Positions 16,750 through 25,087 of a stretch of 64,000 bases of DNA are shown here, piece after piece. The notes below the pieces were generated by a model. It ran no database searches and was not told the origin of the DNA. It worked only from the letters and a program-made list of their open reading frames with translations. Location of the stretch: NCBI GenBank assembly GCA_005239175.1, contig SOPS01000004.1, positions 496,001-560,000 on the forward strand. Reading direction: 5' to 3'. Origin of the DNA: a halophilic archaeon SHRA6 (GTDB lineage Archaea > Halobacteriota > Halobacteria > Halobacteriales > Haloferacaceae). The position numbers and the translations under genes were made by a program. Each line of letters starts with the position of its first letter. Positions within the stretch are counted from its first letter, which is position 1.

Positions 16750-17768
16750 GCGCTGTCGGCATCACCGGAATTGGCACGTATGTCCCGGATCGAACGATCA
16801 CCGGCGAGGAGATCGCCGAGGCGAGCGGGATCCCCAAGGAGGTGGTCATCGAGAAGATGGGCGTGGTCGAGAAACATGTCTGTCCACCCGACGAAGATCA
16901 CGCCTCAGACATGTCGGTGCGGGCGGCCGAGCGCGCGCTCGCGGATGCCGCGGTTGCGCCCGAGGATGTAGACATGCTCGTCTACCACGGCTCGGAGTTC
17001 AAAGACCACATCGTCTGGAGTGCTGCTGCGAACATCGCAGATCGGCTCGGTGCCGAAAACGCGTTCGCAACAGAGAGCTACACGCTGTGTGCCGGGGCTC
17101 CGATCGCCCTTCGGCAGGCGGCTGCACAGTTGCAGGTCGATCACATTGACACTGCGTTGTTAGTCGCGGCGAGCCGAGAAGAAGACCTCGTTGATTACGA
17201 GGATCCGGACGCATCATTCATGTTCAACTTCGGCAGCGGTGCCGCCGCGATGGTCGTCGAGGCAGACCCTGGAGAGCGGATCCGAGCGTCAGTCCACGGC
17301 CACGCGGCTACGACGGACGGATCCTTCTCACATGATGTTGTGATGCCAGCGGGGGGATCGGCAAATCCACCAACCGAAGAAACAGTCTCGAATGGCAAGC
17401 ACACGCTTTCGGTTCCAGATCCAGATGATATGAAACGGCGTCTCGCGCCGGTCTCGCTGCCCGCGTTCCTGTCGGTCGCCGAAACCGCCCTCGATCGTTC
17501 TGCGATCGAAGCGTCAGACGTTGGGTTCGTCGCACTCACCCACATGAAACGATCGTTTCACGATCGCGTGCTGGAAGAGTTTGGGCTCGATCCAGACAAC
17601 GACGGCTTCTATCTCGATCGGTACGGCCACGTCCAGAGCGCGGATCAAATCCTCGCACTCGAAGAAGGACTCGCGGACGGGAGGGTCGATCCTGGCGATC
17701 CAGTACTGTTCCTCGCCGCCGGGACGGGGTACACCTGGGCGGCGTCAGTGCTGCGGTGGCAGGGCTGA
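16746..17768 (+). CDS. Ketoacyl synthase III / HMG-CoA synthase-like condensing enzyme
   Basis: Thiolase-fold enzyme (340 residues) that would join acyl-CoA/ACP units. It opens with VGITGIGTYVPDRTITGEEIAE, typical of FabH/HMGS. The nucleophile is C115 in YTLCAGAP and a catalytic His is H266 in ALTHMKRS. Aligning LDRYGHVQSAD with E. coli FabH LDRHGNTSAAS shows the third triad residue, Asn274 in FabH, as H295, giving a Cys-His-His set. ATG 16746 is chosen because the fold begins there and the overlap with livM is the ATGA type. As last gene of the transporter operon it probably processes the imported compound. Archaea lack FabH-type fatty acid synthesis, so a catabolic, thiolase-like or special acyl role is more likely. 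Confidence 0.85.
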   Translation: MSAVGITGIGTYVPDRTITGEEIAEASGIPKEVVIEKMGVVEKHVCPPDEDHASDMSVRAAERALADAAVAPEDVDMLVYHGSEFKDHIVWSAAANIADRLGAENAFATESYTLCAGAPIALRQAAAQLQVDHIDTALLVAASREEDLVDYEDPDASFMFNFGSGAAAMVVEADPGERIRASVHGHAATTDGSFSHDVVMPAGGSANPPTEETVSNGKHTLSVPDPDDMKRRLAPVSLPAFLSVAETALDRSAIEASDVGFVALTHMKRSFHDRVLEEFGLDPDNDGFYLDRYGHVQSADQILALEEGLADGRVDPGDPVLFLAAGTGYTWAASVLRWQG

Positions 17769-17780
17769 ACTGTTCTCATC

Positions 17781-18188
17781 TTAAGATTCATCGTGGGCAA
17801 CCGAAAGCACGACGGCCTCACCAGAGAGGACCGTCTCGTCTCGCTGTGGAACGCGTGCGGTCGTTTCAACACGGATTCGATCGCCGCCGATCACCTCACG
17901 AACCGACGCGGTGGCGACGACCCGATCGCCCGGCCGGACAGGTCCCTCGAACTGCAACTCCTGTGAGAGATAGATTATATCACCGGAAAGCGCCGCGAGC
18001 GCGGCACTAATCACCCCTGCGGACAGCGCGCCGTGGGCGATCGGACCTTCGAACATGGTCTCTGCGGCGTATTCTGGATCCGTGTGAATCGGGTTATGGT
18101 CTCCAGAGAGTTCAGCGAAGGCCTCGATCGACTCGCGCGTAATCGTCTGTGATGCGGTCGCCGTCTCTCCTACTGCTGCGACTGGCAT
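17781..18188 (-). CDS. MaoC family dehydratase (R-specific enoyl-CoA hydratase-like)
   Basis: Single hot-dog domain of 135 residues. It carries the hydratase signature as SGDHNPIHTDPEYA, with catalytic Asp and His, followed by EGPIAHGALSAG. Such proteins hydrate trans-2-enoyl-CoA in beta-oxidation or feed PHA synthesis. It converges on the condensing-enzyme gene with only 12 bp between stops. The match of function (acyl-CoA chemistry) with the ligase, acyl-CoA dehydrogenase and condensing enzyme is suggestive, though it is on the other strand. Confidence 0.92.
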   Translation of the reverse strand: MPVAAVGETATASQTITRESIEAFAELSGDHNPIHTDPEYAAETMFEGPIAHGALSAGVISAALAALSGDIIYLSQELQFEGPVRPGDRVVATASVREVIGGDRIRVETTARVPQRDETVLSGEAVVLSVAHDES

Positions 18189-18277
18189 ACCCCAACAGGG
18201 GCGGCCAGCGTTGTTGAATCGGTGGGTTCAGGAGTGAACCCGACGCGGCAGAAATCGTCGTAATCTATGCCTACTCG

Positions 18278-20872
18278 TTATTTGCGGAACGGCCGGAGCA
18301 CGATCGGGTGGTAGTCCGTATGCGGATCCCACCGCCGGAACGCGAGGCTGTTCGACATCACCGAGACGCTCGAAGCGGCCATCGCCAGTCCCGCAAGCGC
18401 GGGATTGAGCAGCCCGAGCGAGGCGACAGGGATGAGCGTCGCATTGTACGCCAGCGCCCAGAAGAGGTTCTGACGCACCTTCGCGATCGTCGCCTCCGAA
18501 ATCCGAATCACTTTCAACACATCAGCAGGATCGTCCCGCATTAGCGTCACGTCCGCAGATTCAATCGCCACATCGGTTCCCGACCCGATCGCGACGCCGA
18601 CCTGTGCGGTCGTGAGCGCCGGCGCGTCATTGACCCCATCGCCGACCATCATGACGCGACCGCCGCCAGATTGAATCTCGTCGATCACGTCGGCTTTGTC
18701 CTCCGGAAGCACCTCCGCACGAACGTTTGCCGGGTCAATGCCGACCGATTTGGCGACTGCCCGTGCTGTCCGTTCGTTGTCGCCGGTCAACATGTAGACA
18801 GATTGGCCGCGATCGCGGAGGGCAGCGACCGTCTGTTTCGCGCTCTCGCGAACGCTGTCCGCCGAAGCGACAACTCCAACGAGTGTATCGTCGACGGCCA
18901 CGAGCATCGCCGTCTTGCCCTCTGATTCAAGCCGCTCGAGCGCGTCGACCGCTGGAGTGGGATCAATTCCGTTGTCGCGCATGAGCTTGCGGTTGCCGAC
19001 GAGCGTCTCACCGAACCCCGTCGTCGCACGGATTCCGTGTCCGGGGACGTTCTCGAAGGACTCAGCGTCGTCCAGTTCGAGGTCTCTCTCCCGTGCGCCC
19101 GCAACGATCGACTTTGCGAGCGGATGTTCTGAGCTCTGTTCTGCGCTCGCTGCCGCGGCGAGCACGAACGATTCGTCGTCAAGTGGCCTGTCAGTCCGAT
19201 CGTCGTCCGCTGTGAGGGCTGCGCCGGCACCGTCAGCACGGACGTCTCCATCGAGTGCGACGACGTCTGTGAGTTCCAACTCACCGTGGGTGAGCGTCCC
19301 GGTCTTGTCGAAGACGATCGTGTCGATCTCACGGGCCTTTTCGAGTACGTCGGATCCCTTGAACAACACGCCGTTGGTGGCAGCGATCGTCGAGCCGACC
19401 ATCGTTGCCGCCGGGGTCGCAAGCCCCAACGCACAGGGACAGGCGATCAAGATCGCCGAGGCGAGGACAACCATTGAGAACTCGATCAACGGCACACCGC
19501 CGGCGACCGGTCCACCGCCGACCATCGCAAAGACTGGCACCAGTTCAGCGACCGCCGACAACTGCGCGGGAAACAGCGACCAAAGAATCGCCCACGCGAT
19601 CGCGTTGACGATCACTGCTGGAACGAAGTACGCGCTGATTCGATCGACCAGCCGCTGGATGTCCGGCTGTCGGGCCTGAGCTTCCTTGACGCGCTTGACG
19701 ATTTGCTGGATGGCGGTTTCAGAGCCGACCTTCGTGGCCTCAACGACGAGCACGCCGTTTTCATTGATTGTCGATCCGACAACCTCGTCGCCTGGCTCTT
19801 TTTCAACGGGGACACTTTCGCCCGTTAGCATTGACTCGTCGACAGCGCTGTCGCCCTCACGGACGACACCGTCAGTCGGGATGCGCTCGCCGGGACGAAC
19901 CTTCAGGCGATCGCCAACCTGGACATCTTCGAGGGGAACGACCGACTCCGAGCCGTCTTCGTGGACGATCGTCGCCTCCTCGGCTTCGAGTTCGAGCAGC
20001 GATCGAAGCGCATCGCTCGCCTGGGCTTTCGAGCGGGCTTCCAGATAGTTGCCAAGCGTGATGAACCACAGGATGAACGCGACTGCCTCGAAGTAGAGTC
20101 CGCTGCCGGCGATCGCATCCAGAAGGACAGCCACGCTGTACACGTAGCCGACGCTCGTTCCCATCGCCACGAGCGTGTCCATGTTCGCTTGGCCGTTGTT
20201 CACTGCCGCGTGATACGCGCCCACAATGAACTCGCGGCCGAGTGTCGCCATGAGTGCGGTCGCGAGGGCGAACTCGATCCACCCGATGTTGACGCCTGCG
20301 ATCGCCTCCGGCAAGGCCAGCAGCCCAAACATATCGGCCATCACGAAGAGGAACGGCACAGTCAGTGCGCCGCCGCCGACTACCAGCCGCCACTGCTTTG
20401 TCATCTCCCGCTGGGCGACTGATTCGCGATCGCCCTCCGAGCTCTCATCGGAATCAGGGCGCACCGGCTCGTAGCCCGCCGATTCGATCGCCGCGTACAC
20501 TGCCTCAAAATCGATATCTGCCGGGTTGTACTCGATGGTCGCCTCGTCAGCGGCGAAGTTCACCGTTGCGTCGATCACGCCGGGCACTGAGCTGACAGCG
20601 CTTGCGACGGCCTCAGAGCAACTCGCACACGACATGCCACCGACTTCGATTGTCTGGCGTTTACGCTCCGGCTGATAGCCGGCAGCCTCGATTGTCTCGT
20701 AGATCTCAGCGAGCGAGACCTGCTCTGGGTCATACGTGACCGTTCCCTCGTCAGTTGCAAAATTGGCGCTGGCGTCGCTTATGCCTGCAAGCGAGCCGAG
20801 CGCGTCTTCGACGTTCCCAACGCAGGTCGCACACGACATTCCCGATATCTCCAGTTGTGCAGTCCTACTCAT
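18278..20872 (-). CDS. copA: Copper-translocating P-type ATPase with two HMA domains
   Basis: P1B-type ATPase (864 residues) exporting Cu+ from the cytoplasm. Two N-terminal metal-binding domains carry GMSCATC (about residue 12) and GMSCASC (about residue 78). Then come the actuator loop with [13 protein letters not shown], the transmembrane CPC in [14 protein letters not shown], the phosphorylation site [12 protein letters not shown], the P1B-specific HP motif EHPLAKSI, and [11 protein letters not shown] with [10 protein letters not shown] near the end. A His-free CPC type indicates Cu+ rather than Zn2+/Cd2+. Upstream are a TATA-like GTATGTATAC and a 13-bp motif shared with the HMA chaperone promoter. 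Confidence 0.96.
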   Translation of the reverse strand: MSRTAQLEISGMSCATCVGNVEDALGSLAGISDASANFATDEGTVTYDPEQVSLAEIYETIEAAGYQPERKRQTIEVGGMSCASCSEAVASAVSSVPGVIDATVNFAADEATIEYNPADIDFEAVYAAIESAGYEPVRPDSDESSEGDRESVAQREMTKQWRLVVGGGALTVPFLFVMADMFGLLALPEAIAGVNIGWIEFALATALMATLGREFIVGAYHAAVNNGQANMDTLVAMGTSVGYVYSVAVLLDAIAGSGLYFEAVAFILWFITLGNYLEARSKAQASDALRSLLELEAEEATIVHEDGSESVVPLEDVQVGDRLKVRPGERIPTDGVVREGDSAVDESMLTGESVPVEKEPGDEVVGSTINENGVLVVEATKVGSETAIQQIVKRVKEAQARQPDIQRLVDRISAYFVPAVIVNAIAWAILWSLFPAQLSAVAELVPVFAMVGGGPVAGGVPLIEFSMVVLASAILIACPCALGLATPAATMVGSTIAATNGVLFKGSDVLEKAREIDTIVFDKTGTLTHGELELTDVVALDGDVRADGAGAALTADDDRTDRPLDDESFVLAAAASAEQSSEHPLAKSIVAGARERDLELDDAESFENVPGHGIRATTGFGETLVGNRKLMRDNGIDPTPAVDALERLESEGKTAMLVAVDDTLVGVVASADSVRESAKQTVAALRDRGQSVYMLTGDNERTARAVAKSVGIDPANVRAEVLPEDKADVIDEIQSGGGRVMMVGDGVNDAPALTTAQVGVAIGSGTDVAIESADVTLMRDDPADVLKVIRISEATIAKVRQNLFWALAYNATLIPVASLGLLNPALAGLAMAASSVSVMSNSLAFRRWDPHTDYHPIVLRPFRK

Positions 20873-20913
20873 CTTGTGTATACATACGGTCTCCCTTCTG
20901 AACCCGGTTGTGG

Positions 20914-20926
20914 TTTCGAATCAAAA
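20914..20926 (-). promoter_or_regulatory. Candidate copper-module operator upstream of copA
   Basis: In the copA direction the sequence is TTTTGATTCGAAA, ending 42 bases before the ATG. The identical 13-mer lies in the same orientation and at almost the same distance (40 bases) before the HMA chaperone gene. Proximity to an Lrp-TRASH gene suggests that regulator as the binder; this is inference. Confidence 0.55.
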
Positions 20927-20982
20927 CCGCACATGAGCAAAGACGACGGATTCAAAATCCAACGCGCAGTCACCGTAGCAGG

Positions 20983-21576
20983 CTACGCGTCGGCGCTAAA
21001 GCGATCGTAGCGCTCTTCGAACCGCGCGAGACACGATCCACAACAAAAGTGGTACTCGGTGCCGTCGATCGTCGCTGTCTCACCCTCACTCGTAACAGTA
21101 TTTCCGCACTCCACACAGTCAATCGATAGCTGTGTCTCATCCGTGATCGACGGTGACCACGACTCGTCTGACAGCAGGTGGACGTCGATCGATCGGACAC
21201 GATCGACCGGAACCGCCGAATCCAGCAGTTCAGAGACACCCCCGGATCCAAGCGTCGCATGGACGAACACGGTCGAATCAGCGGTGACAAAGCGGTGTTC
21301 GACGCGATCGAGCGCAGCCAGCGCGTCCGCCACCGCTGTTGCGTGTCCCGGTTCGATCGCCAGTTCGATCAGGACTCCGACACCGCCGCGGAGGAGTTCA
21401 GTGTTTAAATCGAGCGTAAACCCCCTGATGACATCCAACTCAGAGAGTCGATCGATGCGATCGCGAACCGCAGGCGCTGACAAGTCGACGTGCGCTGCGA
21501 TCTCACTGTACGGCCGCCGGCTGTTTTCCAGAAGCAGCCGGATAATCTCACGATCGATCTTGTCGAGGTCGCGCAT
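20983..21576 (-). CDS. Lrp/AsnC-type regulator with C-terminal TRASH metal-sensing domain
   Basis: The 197-residue regulator has an AsnC-type winged HTH at residues 1-50 (DKIDREIIRLL, AAHVDLSAPAVRDRIDRL), an effector-like middle, and a C-terminal TRASH domain with CVECG and FCCGSCLARFEERY, a cysteine-rich copper/heavy-metal site. In Halobacterium a protein of this architecture (VNG1179C) is reported to activate a copper ATPase gene. ATG 21576 is preferred because the HTH begins at once; an extended form from 21600 would add eight unconserved residues. It lies between copA and the divergent copper chaperone gene, so it most likely controls both. Confidence 0.9.
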   Translation of the reverse strand: MRDLDKIDREIIRLLLENSRRPYSEIAAHVDLSAPAVRDRIDRLSELDVIRGFTLDLNTELLRGGVGVLIELAIEPGHATAVADALAALDRVEHRFVTADSTVFVHATLGSGGVSELLDSAVPVDRVRSIDVHLLSDESWSPSITDETQLSIDCVECGNTVTSEGETATIDGTEYHFCCGSCLARFEERYDRFSADA

Positions 21577-21650
21577 ACCGATCCTATACGATGGAGCCAC
21601 CTAACGCTTCCTACATCGGTTTTGTTTCAAAGGATATACTGCTATTTTGC

Positions 21651-21668
21651 TTTTGATTCGAAATCAAA
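21651..21668 (+). promoter_or_regulatory. Candidate copper-module operator upstream of the HMA chaperone
   Basis: TTTTGATTCGAAA (21651-21663) is identical to the motif before copA. Here it is extended into an inverted repeat, TTTGAT-TCGAA-ATCAAA (21652-21668). It sits just upstream of a TATA-like AATAGGATATT. The same element is placed to control the divergent Lrp-TRASH gene, which starts 75 bp to its left. Confidence 0.55.
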
Positions 21669-21702
21669 GGGCCAATAGGATATTGACGCGTACACTCAGT
21701 TG

Positions 21703-21897
21703 ATGAGTTTCGAGATGCAAGTCGAGGACATGAGTTGCAGCGGGTGTGAATCAGCCGTAGAATCAGCGATCGACGGCCTCTCAGGGGTGTCAGGTGTCCG
21801 TGCAGACCACGAGTCCGGTACCGTCGTTATCGACGGAGATCCGGATCGGAGCGTCGTCGCGGCGGCGATCGAAGATGCCGGCTACACCGTCTCGTGA
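21703..21897 (+). CDS. HMA-domain copper chaperone (CopZ-like)
   Basis: The 64-residue protein is a single ferredoxin-like HMA domain with the metal site MSCSGCESAVESAI and the usual second half SGTVVIDGDPDRSVVAAAIEDAGY. CopZ-type chaperones carry Cu+ to the N-terminal domains of CopA. ATG 21703 is used; a TTG directly ahead would add one Met. The downstream TIGR00725 gene follows after 10 bp and may be co-transcribed. Confidence 0.92.
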   Translation: MSFEMQVEDMSCSGCESAVESAIDGLSGVSGVRADHESGTVVIDGDPDRSVVAAAIEDAGYTVS

Positions 21898-21907
21898 GGA
21901 ACAACCC

Positions 21908-22354
21908 ATGCGAGTGAGTGTTATTGGTGGCAGCACGATCGATCAGGAGACCGCAAAGACCGCCGAAGCGGTCGGCTCCGAACTTGCGAGTCGAGGCCAC
22001 ACCGTCGTCTGCGGCGGCCTCGGCGGCGTCATGGAGGCAGCGTGCCGCGGTGCAGTTGCCGCCGGTGGGGAGACGATCGGAATTCTCCCGACCGATCGGG
22101 TTGAGGATGCGAACGACTACGTCACTACCCCGATCGCGACAGGGCTTGGCCACGCACGGAACCCGATCGTGGTGTTGAACGGCGACGCCGCGATCGCGAT
22201 CGACGGCGCGGGCGGCACGCTGAGCGAACTCGGGTTTACACGGGTATTCGAAAAGCCGACTGCCGGGATCAATACACACGGCGTCGATGGAATCAAACCC
22301 GTTGGGACCGCCGCGGAAGCGGTCAATTACGTCGAATCAGCGATCGAAGCGTAG
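21908..22354 (+). CDS. TIGR00725 family protein (LOG/SLOG Rossmann fold)
   Basis: The 148-residue protein of the SLOG superfamily (lysine-decarboxylase-like/LOG relatives) begins VSVIGGSTID and has the nucleotide-binding loop VCGGLGGVMEAACRGAVAAGG. Its second motif is DGAGGTLSELGF where LOG enzymes have PGGxGTxxE. LOG proteins release cytokinin-type bases from nucleotides; TIGR00725 members have no proven activity. It starts 10 bp after the copper chaperone gene and is probably co-transcribed, with no obvious copper link. Confidence 0.85.
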   Translation: MRVSVIGGSTIDQETAKTAEAVGSELASRGHTVVCGGLGGVMEAACRGAVAAGGETIGILPTDRVEDANDYVTTPIATGLGHARNPIVVLNGDAAIAIDGAGGTLSELGFTRVFEKPTAGINTHGVDGIKPVGTAAEAVNYVESAIEA

Positions 22355-22380
22355 CCGAGCGCTTCGATAATCGGGTTAGC

Positions 22381-23436
22381 TCACCAGGTTCCGTGGAACG
22401 TATCGAATTCTAGCTCGTCCAGTGGTTTGTTGCCAACAGCGATCTCGTACTCGCCGGGAGTCAACATCGGCTTGTGGAATCGCGGGCCGTCGTCGGTCGT
22501 GATCCGTGGACAGCCGGTGTTGACGAACGCGTCCATGTTGAAGTTCCGGAGGCGATCGGGGGTCACCTCGTCCATAGTGATCAGATAGGCGTTGTCGTTG
22601 TTCTCGACAATCTCCTGGGCGGTCTCCCAGCGACCCTGACCGATCTTCGTGCAGAAAATCACACCCCATTTCTCGGCGTCCATAGCACGGTGAACTGCGC
22701 CGTAGCGCTGTTTCAGGAACTTCTCGGGATCGGCGAGCGTGACGACGTTGTTCACCGGATCGGCGATCACGACGGTCTTGTCGGGGTGTTCCATCGCAAG
22801 CCCGAGCGGGTGGAACTTCCCGCCGCCGACGTACAACACCTGCTCGGCGTCGATGTCTGCAGAGGCATAGTTGCAGCCGAGGACCTGTCCCTCGTAGGTG
22901 AGCCGATCGTCCCCTCGACGAGTGTGGACGACGTAGTCGCGTTCTTCGAGCCACTCGACCATGTCGCCGAAGAGATTCATGTGTTGGGCAGTCGTCACGA
23001 GTCCCACGTTGGGATCGTCTTCTGGATCGGCCAGCTCTTCGAGCGACTCTTTCATGATCGGGTACGGATCGACGTTCGAAAACAGCGGGACGTAGATGAT
23101 GCGATCGGACTCTTTCATCGGTGAATGGCCGAAGTGGACGAAGACGTCTGTCCGCCGCATGAGATAGGTGTCGAGGTCACACGCGCCGTAACACGGCTGC
23201 CCGGAGAGCATGAACGTCACATCCGGCGCGAGTTCGCGAAGATCGTCGGCGACCGCTGGACCGCGGCGCTTCAGTCCCTCTGGAAACTGTAAACCTACTT
23301 TGGTAGCGTCGCGTTCTTCGATCTCTTCGACGATCCGATCGAGTTCGTAATCCCATTCTCGATCGTGCTTCAACGACATTCCGGTATTGCGGAGGTCTCC
23401 CTCGGTGTTCGGGGACGATGTCCCATCCTGACTCAT
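22381..23436 (-). CDS. dph2: Diphthamide biosynthesis enzyme Dph2
   Basis: Non-canonical radical-SAM [4Fe-4S] enzyme that transfers the 3-amino-3-carboxypropyl group of SAM to the diphthamide histidine of elongation factor 2. Three dispersed conserved cysteines are visible: in QPCYGACDLD near residue 85, in LGCNYASADI, and in NTGCPRITTDD. Conserved VGLQFPEGLKRR and YVGGGKFHPLGLA also match. The start is the ATG at 23436, or the in-frame ATG two codons upstream (23442); both lie about 25 bases after a CTTAACC element. A far longer open frame to the right is not conserved sequence and is rejected. Confidence 0.93.
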   Translation of the reverse strand: MSQDGTSSPNTEGDLRNTGMSLKHDREWDYELDRIVEEIEERDATKVGLQFPEGLKRRGPAVADDLRELAPDVTFMLSGQPCYGACDLDTYLMRRTDVFVHFGHSPMKESDRIIYVPLFSNVDPYPIMKESLEELADPEDDPNVGLVTTAQHMNLFGDMVEWLEERDYVVHTRRGDDRLTYEGQVLGCNYASADIDAEQVLYVGGGKFHPLGLAMEHPDKTVVIADPVNNVVTLADPEKFLKQRYGAVHRAMDAEKWGVIFCTKIGQGRWETAQEIVENNDNAYLITMDEVTPDRLRNFNMDAFVNTGCPRITTDDGPRFHKPMLTPGEYEIAVGNKPLDELEFDTFHGTW

Positions 23437-23540
23437 TGGCATGTATTGCGTACCGGGACGGTTAAGCGCGGTGTTTCCGAGAGATTTCCAGCACATTCTG
23501 GCGGTACATATATGCCTCGCCGCCGTGGTATTGGAAACGA

Positions 23541-24212
23541 ATGCAACGGGATGGCCCGGCAGTGTTCGATGACGATCGCGTCGGCCGCGAGCGCGAGGAG
23601 CTAACCGGCTGGGATCGAATCTTGACCGATACGATCTATTACGGCCTCGGTGGGGTGCTGCTGTTGACGTTTCCGGCACAGTGGCTCGTGTTTCAGACCC
23701 CAGCGATCGATCTCGAAGCAACAGCAGCGGTGTGGGGTGCACTCGTGGCGACCATCCTGGGTATTGGGTTCGCCCGGGGTGGTCACCTCGAAGCGATCGG
23801 CGAGTGGCCATCGCTTTCTGGGAGGGTCTTGGGATCGGTGGGTGGATATCGCAGTGTCCTCACCCGTGGCGTATACCTCTGTTCGACATTCCTCATCGCT
23901 GCGTACGGTGGCGCAGTCGTCGCCATTGCGGTGGCGTCCGTTGTAGGCGGGGTGAACGCATCAGGCCTCGCAGCGATCGTCGGGGCCTGTGTTGGAGCGA
24001 TCGCCATCGCTGCGCTGCCAACGGTGCTCAACGATAGCCATCGTCTCGCACCGATTCGGGTCGGCTACCACGCGATCGCGCTCGCCGCAACAGTACAGTA
24101 CGCTCGGCCATTCGATTTCGGGATTGGTGACCCAGCTGCCGCCCTCTTCGCGATCGGGCTCCTGGCAGCCGCCATCTTCGACGCGGTGTGGCTGCTCCGG
24201 CGCAGTCGGTGA
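23541..24212 (+). CDS. Multi-pass membrane protein of unknown function
   Basis: The 223-residue protein has an acidic N-terminus (VFDDDRVGREREELTGWDR) and about six hydrophobic segments, for example IYYGLGGVLLLTFPAQWLVF, TAAVWGALVATILGIGFA and ASVVGGVNASGLAAIVGACV. No catalytic motif or family signature is recognised. A TATA-like CATATATG lies 28-35 bases before the ATG, so the transcript may be nearly leaderless. It diverges from dph2. Confidence 0.7.
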   Translation: MQRDGPAVFDDDRVGREREELTGWDRILTDTIYYGLGGVLLLTFPAQWLVFQTPAIDLEATAAVWGALVATILGIGFARGGHLEAIGEWPSLSGRVLGSVGGYRSVLTRGVYLCSTFLIAAYGGAVVAIAVASVVGGVNASGLAAIVGACVGAIAIAALPTVLNDSHRLAPIRVGYHAIALAATVQYARPFDFGIGDPAAALFAIGLLAAAIFDAVWLLRRSR

Positions 24213-24258
24213 TGAGAATCTCGTCGATCGCATCCGATCCAATTCGTTGGTGATCTCG

Positions 24259-24324
24259 AGATCGATCCAACTCATCGGTGACACCCAGATCGATCCAACT
24301 CGTCGGTTACACCCAGATCGATCT
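24259..24324. repeat. 28-bp tandem repeat between a membrane-protein gene and an esterase gene
   Basis: Units start at 24259, 24287 and 24315 (the last truncated) and read AGATCGATCCAACTC, then (A/G)TCGG(T)xACACCC. A weaker copy (about 16 of 28 matches) precedes them at 24231. The repeat occupies most of the 183-bp gap; nothing else is seen in it except the esterase promoter. Confidence 0.8.
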
Positions 24325-24395
24325 AATGGACAGGGGTCGTCGGTGACATCGGTGTTACTCCCGGCTTCAAGATCAGCGACGTTGTACAACTGTGT

Positions 24396-25058
24396 ATGAC
24401 TGAGATACCGCTCGAACACGTGCATCTCGAAGCCGAAATCAAAAATGACGGCGCTGCCCCAGCAGTGTTCATTCTCCACGGACGCGGCGCGAACGAACAG
24501 GATCTCCTTCCGATCGCCGACAAACTCCCCGACGAGCTCCACGTTGTCAGCTTTCGCGCGCCCGATCGCCTCCAGGGCGGCTACACGTGGTACGATCTTG
24601 ATCTCTCGGGCGGCGGGGGACTCCACGAGAGCCAGCCGGATGCCGAGGGGTTTCGTCGAAGCCTCGACCTAGTTGCTGAGAGTATTGACGCTGCGGTCGA
24701 GGCGTACGGTCTCGATCCCGATCGACTCGGCCTGTTGGGATTCAGCCAGGGATCGATCATGAGCCTGGCGTTGCTGCTCGAATCACCCGATCGCTTCGCA
24801 TGGGTGGCCGCACTTCATGGCTACCTCGCAGACTCACACGCGGATCTCGATCCCGACGGCCTCGCTGGAACGCCAGTATTTGTCGCAGCAGGACGCGCCG
24901 ATCAAATCATTCCATACACCCGCGCAGAGGCCGCAGCCGACCGGCTCCGATCGATCGGTGCAGACGTGACCGTCGGCGTCTACGACGTCGGTCACGGTGT
25001 CGGTCCCAACGAACTTGGTGACCTCGTGGACTTTGTGACGAAAACCGTTCGAGACTGA
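24396..25058 (+). CDS. Alpha/beta hydrolase, phospholipase/carboxylesterase type
   Basis: The 220-residue serine esterase of the YpfH/carboxylesterase-2 family has an oxyanion-hole motif ILHGRGANEQDL, nucleophile elbow GFSQGS, acid Asp in VAAGRADQIIPYT and His in GHGVGPNELGD. Family members cleave short-chain acyl esters or lysophospholipids. It has no signal peptide, so it acts in the cytoplasm. It stands alone, 30 bp from the convergent antiporter gene. Confidence 0.9.
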   Translation: MTEIPLEHVHLEAEIKNDGAAPAVFILHGRGANEQDLLPIADKLPDELHVVSFRAPDRLQGGYTWYDLDLSGGGGLHESQPDAEGFRRSLDLVAESIDAAVEAYGLDPDRLGLLGFSQGSIMSLALLLESPDRFAWVAALHGYLADSHADLDPDGLAGTPVFVAAGRADQIIPYTRAEAAADRLRSIGADVTVGVYDVGHGVGPNELGDLVDFVTKTVRD

Positions 25059-25087
25059 CCGCCCTCACTGGCGACCGTTCGATTCGA

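Noticed and set aside
19612-20422. Several long open frames opposite copA and similar GC-rich genes
   Set aside because: Composition is Arg/Ser/Pro-rich with no motif; they are antisense shadows of strongly recognised genes.
23437-23811. N-terminal extension of Dph2 by about 125 residues
   Set aside because: The extra sequence is Arg/Pro-rich, unlike haloarchaeal proteins, lies over the start of the divergent membrane-protein gene, and conserved Dph2 sequence begins after 23436.
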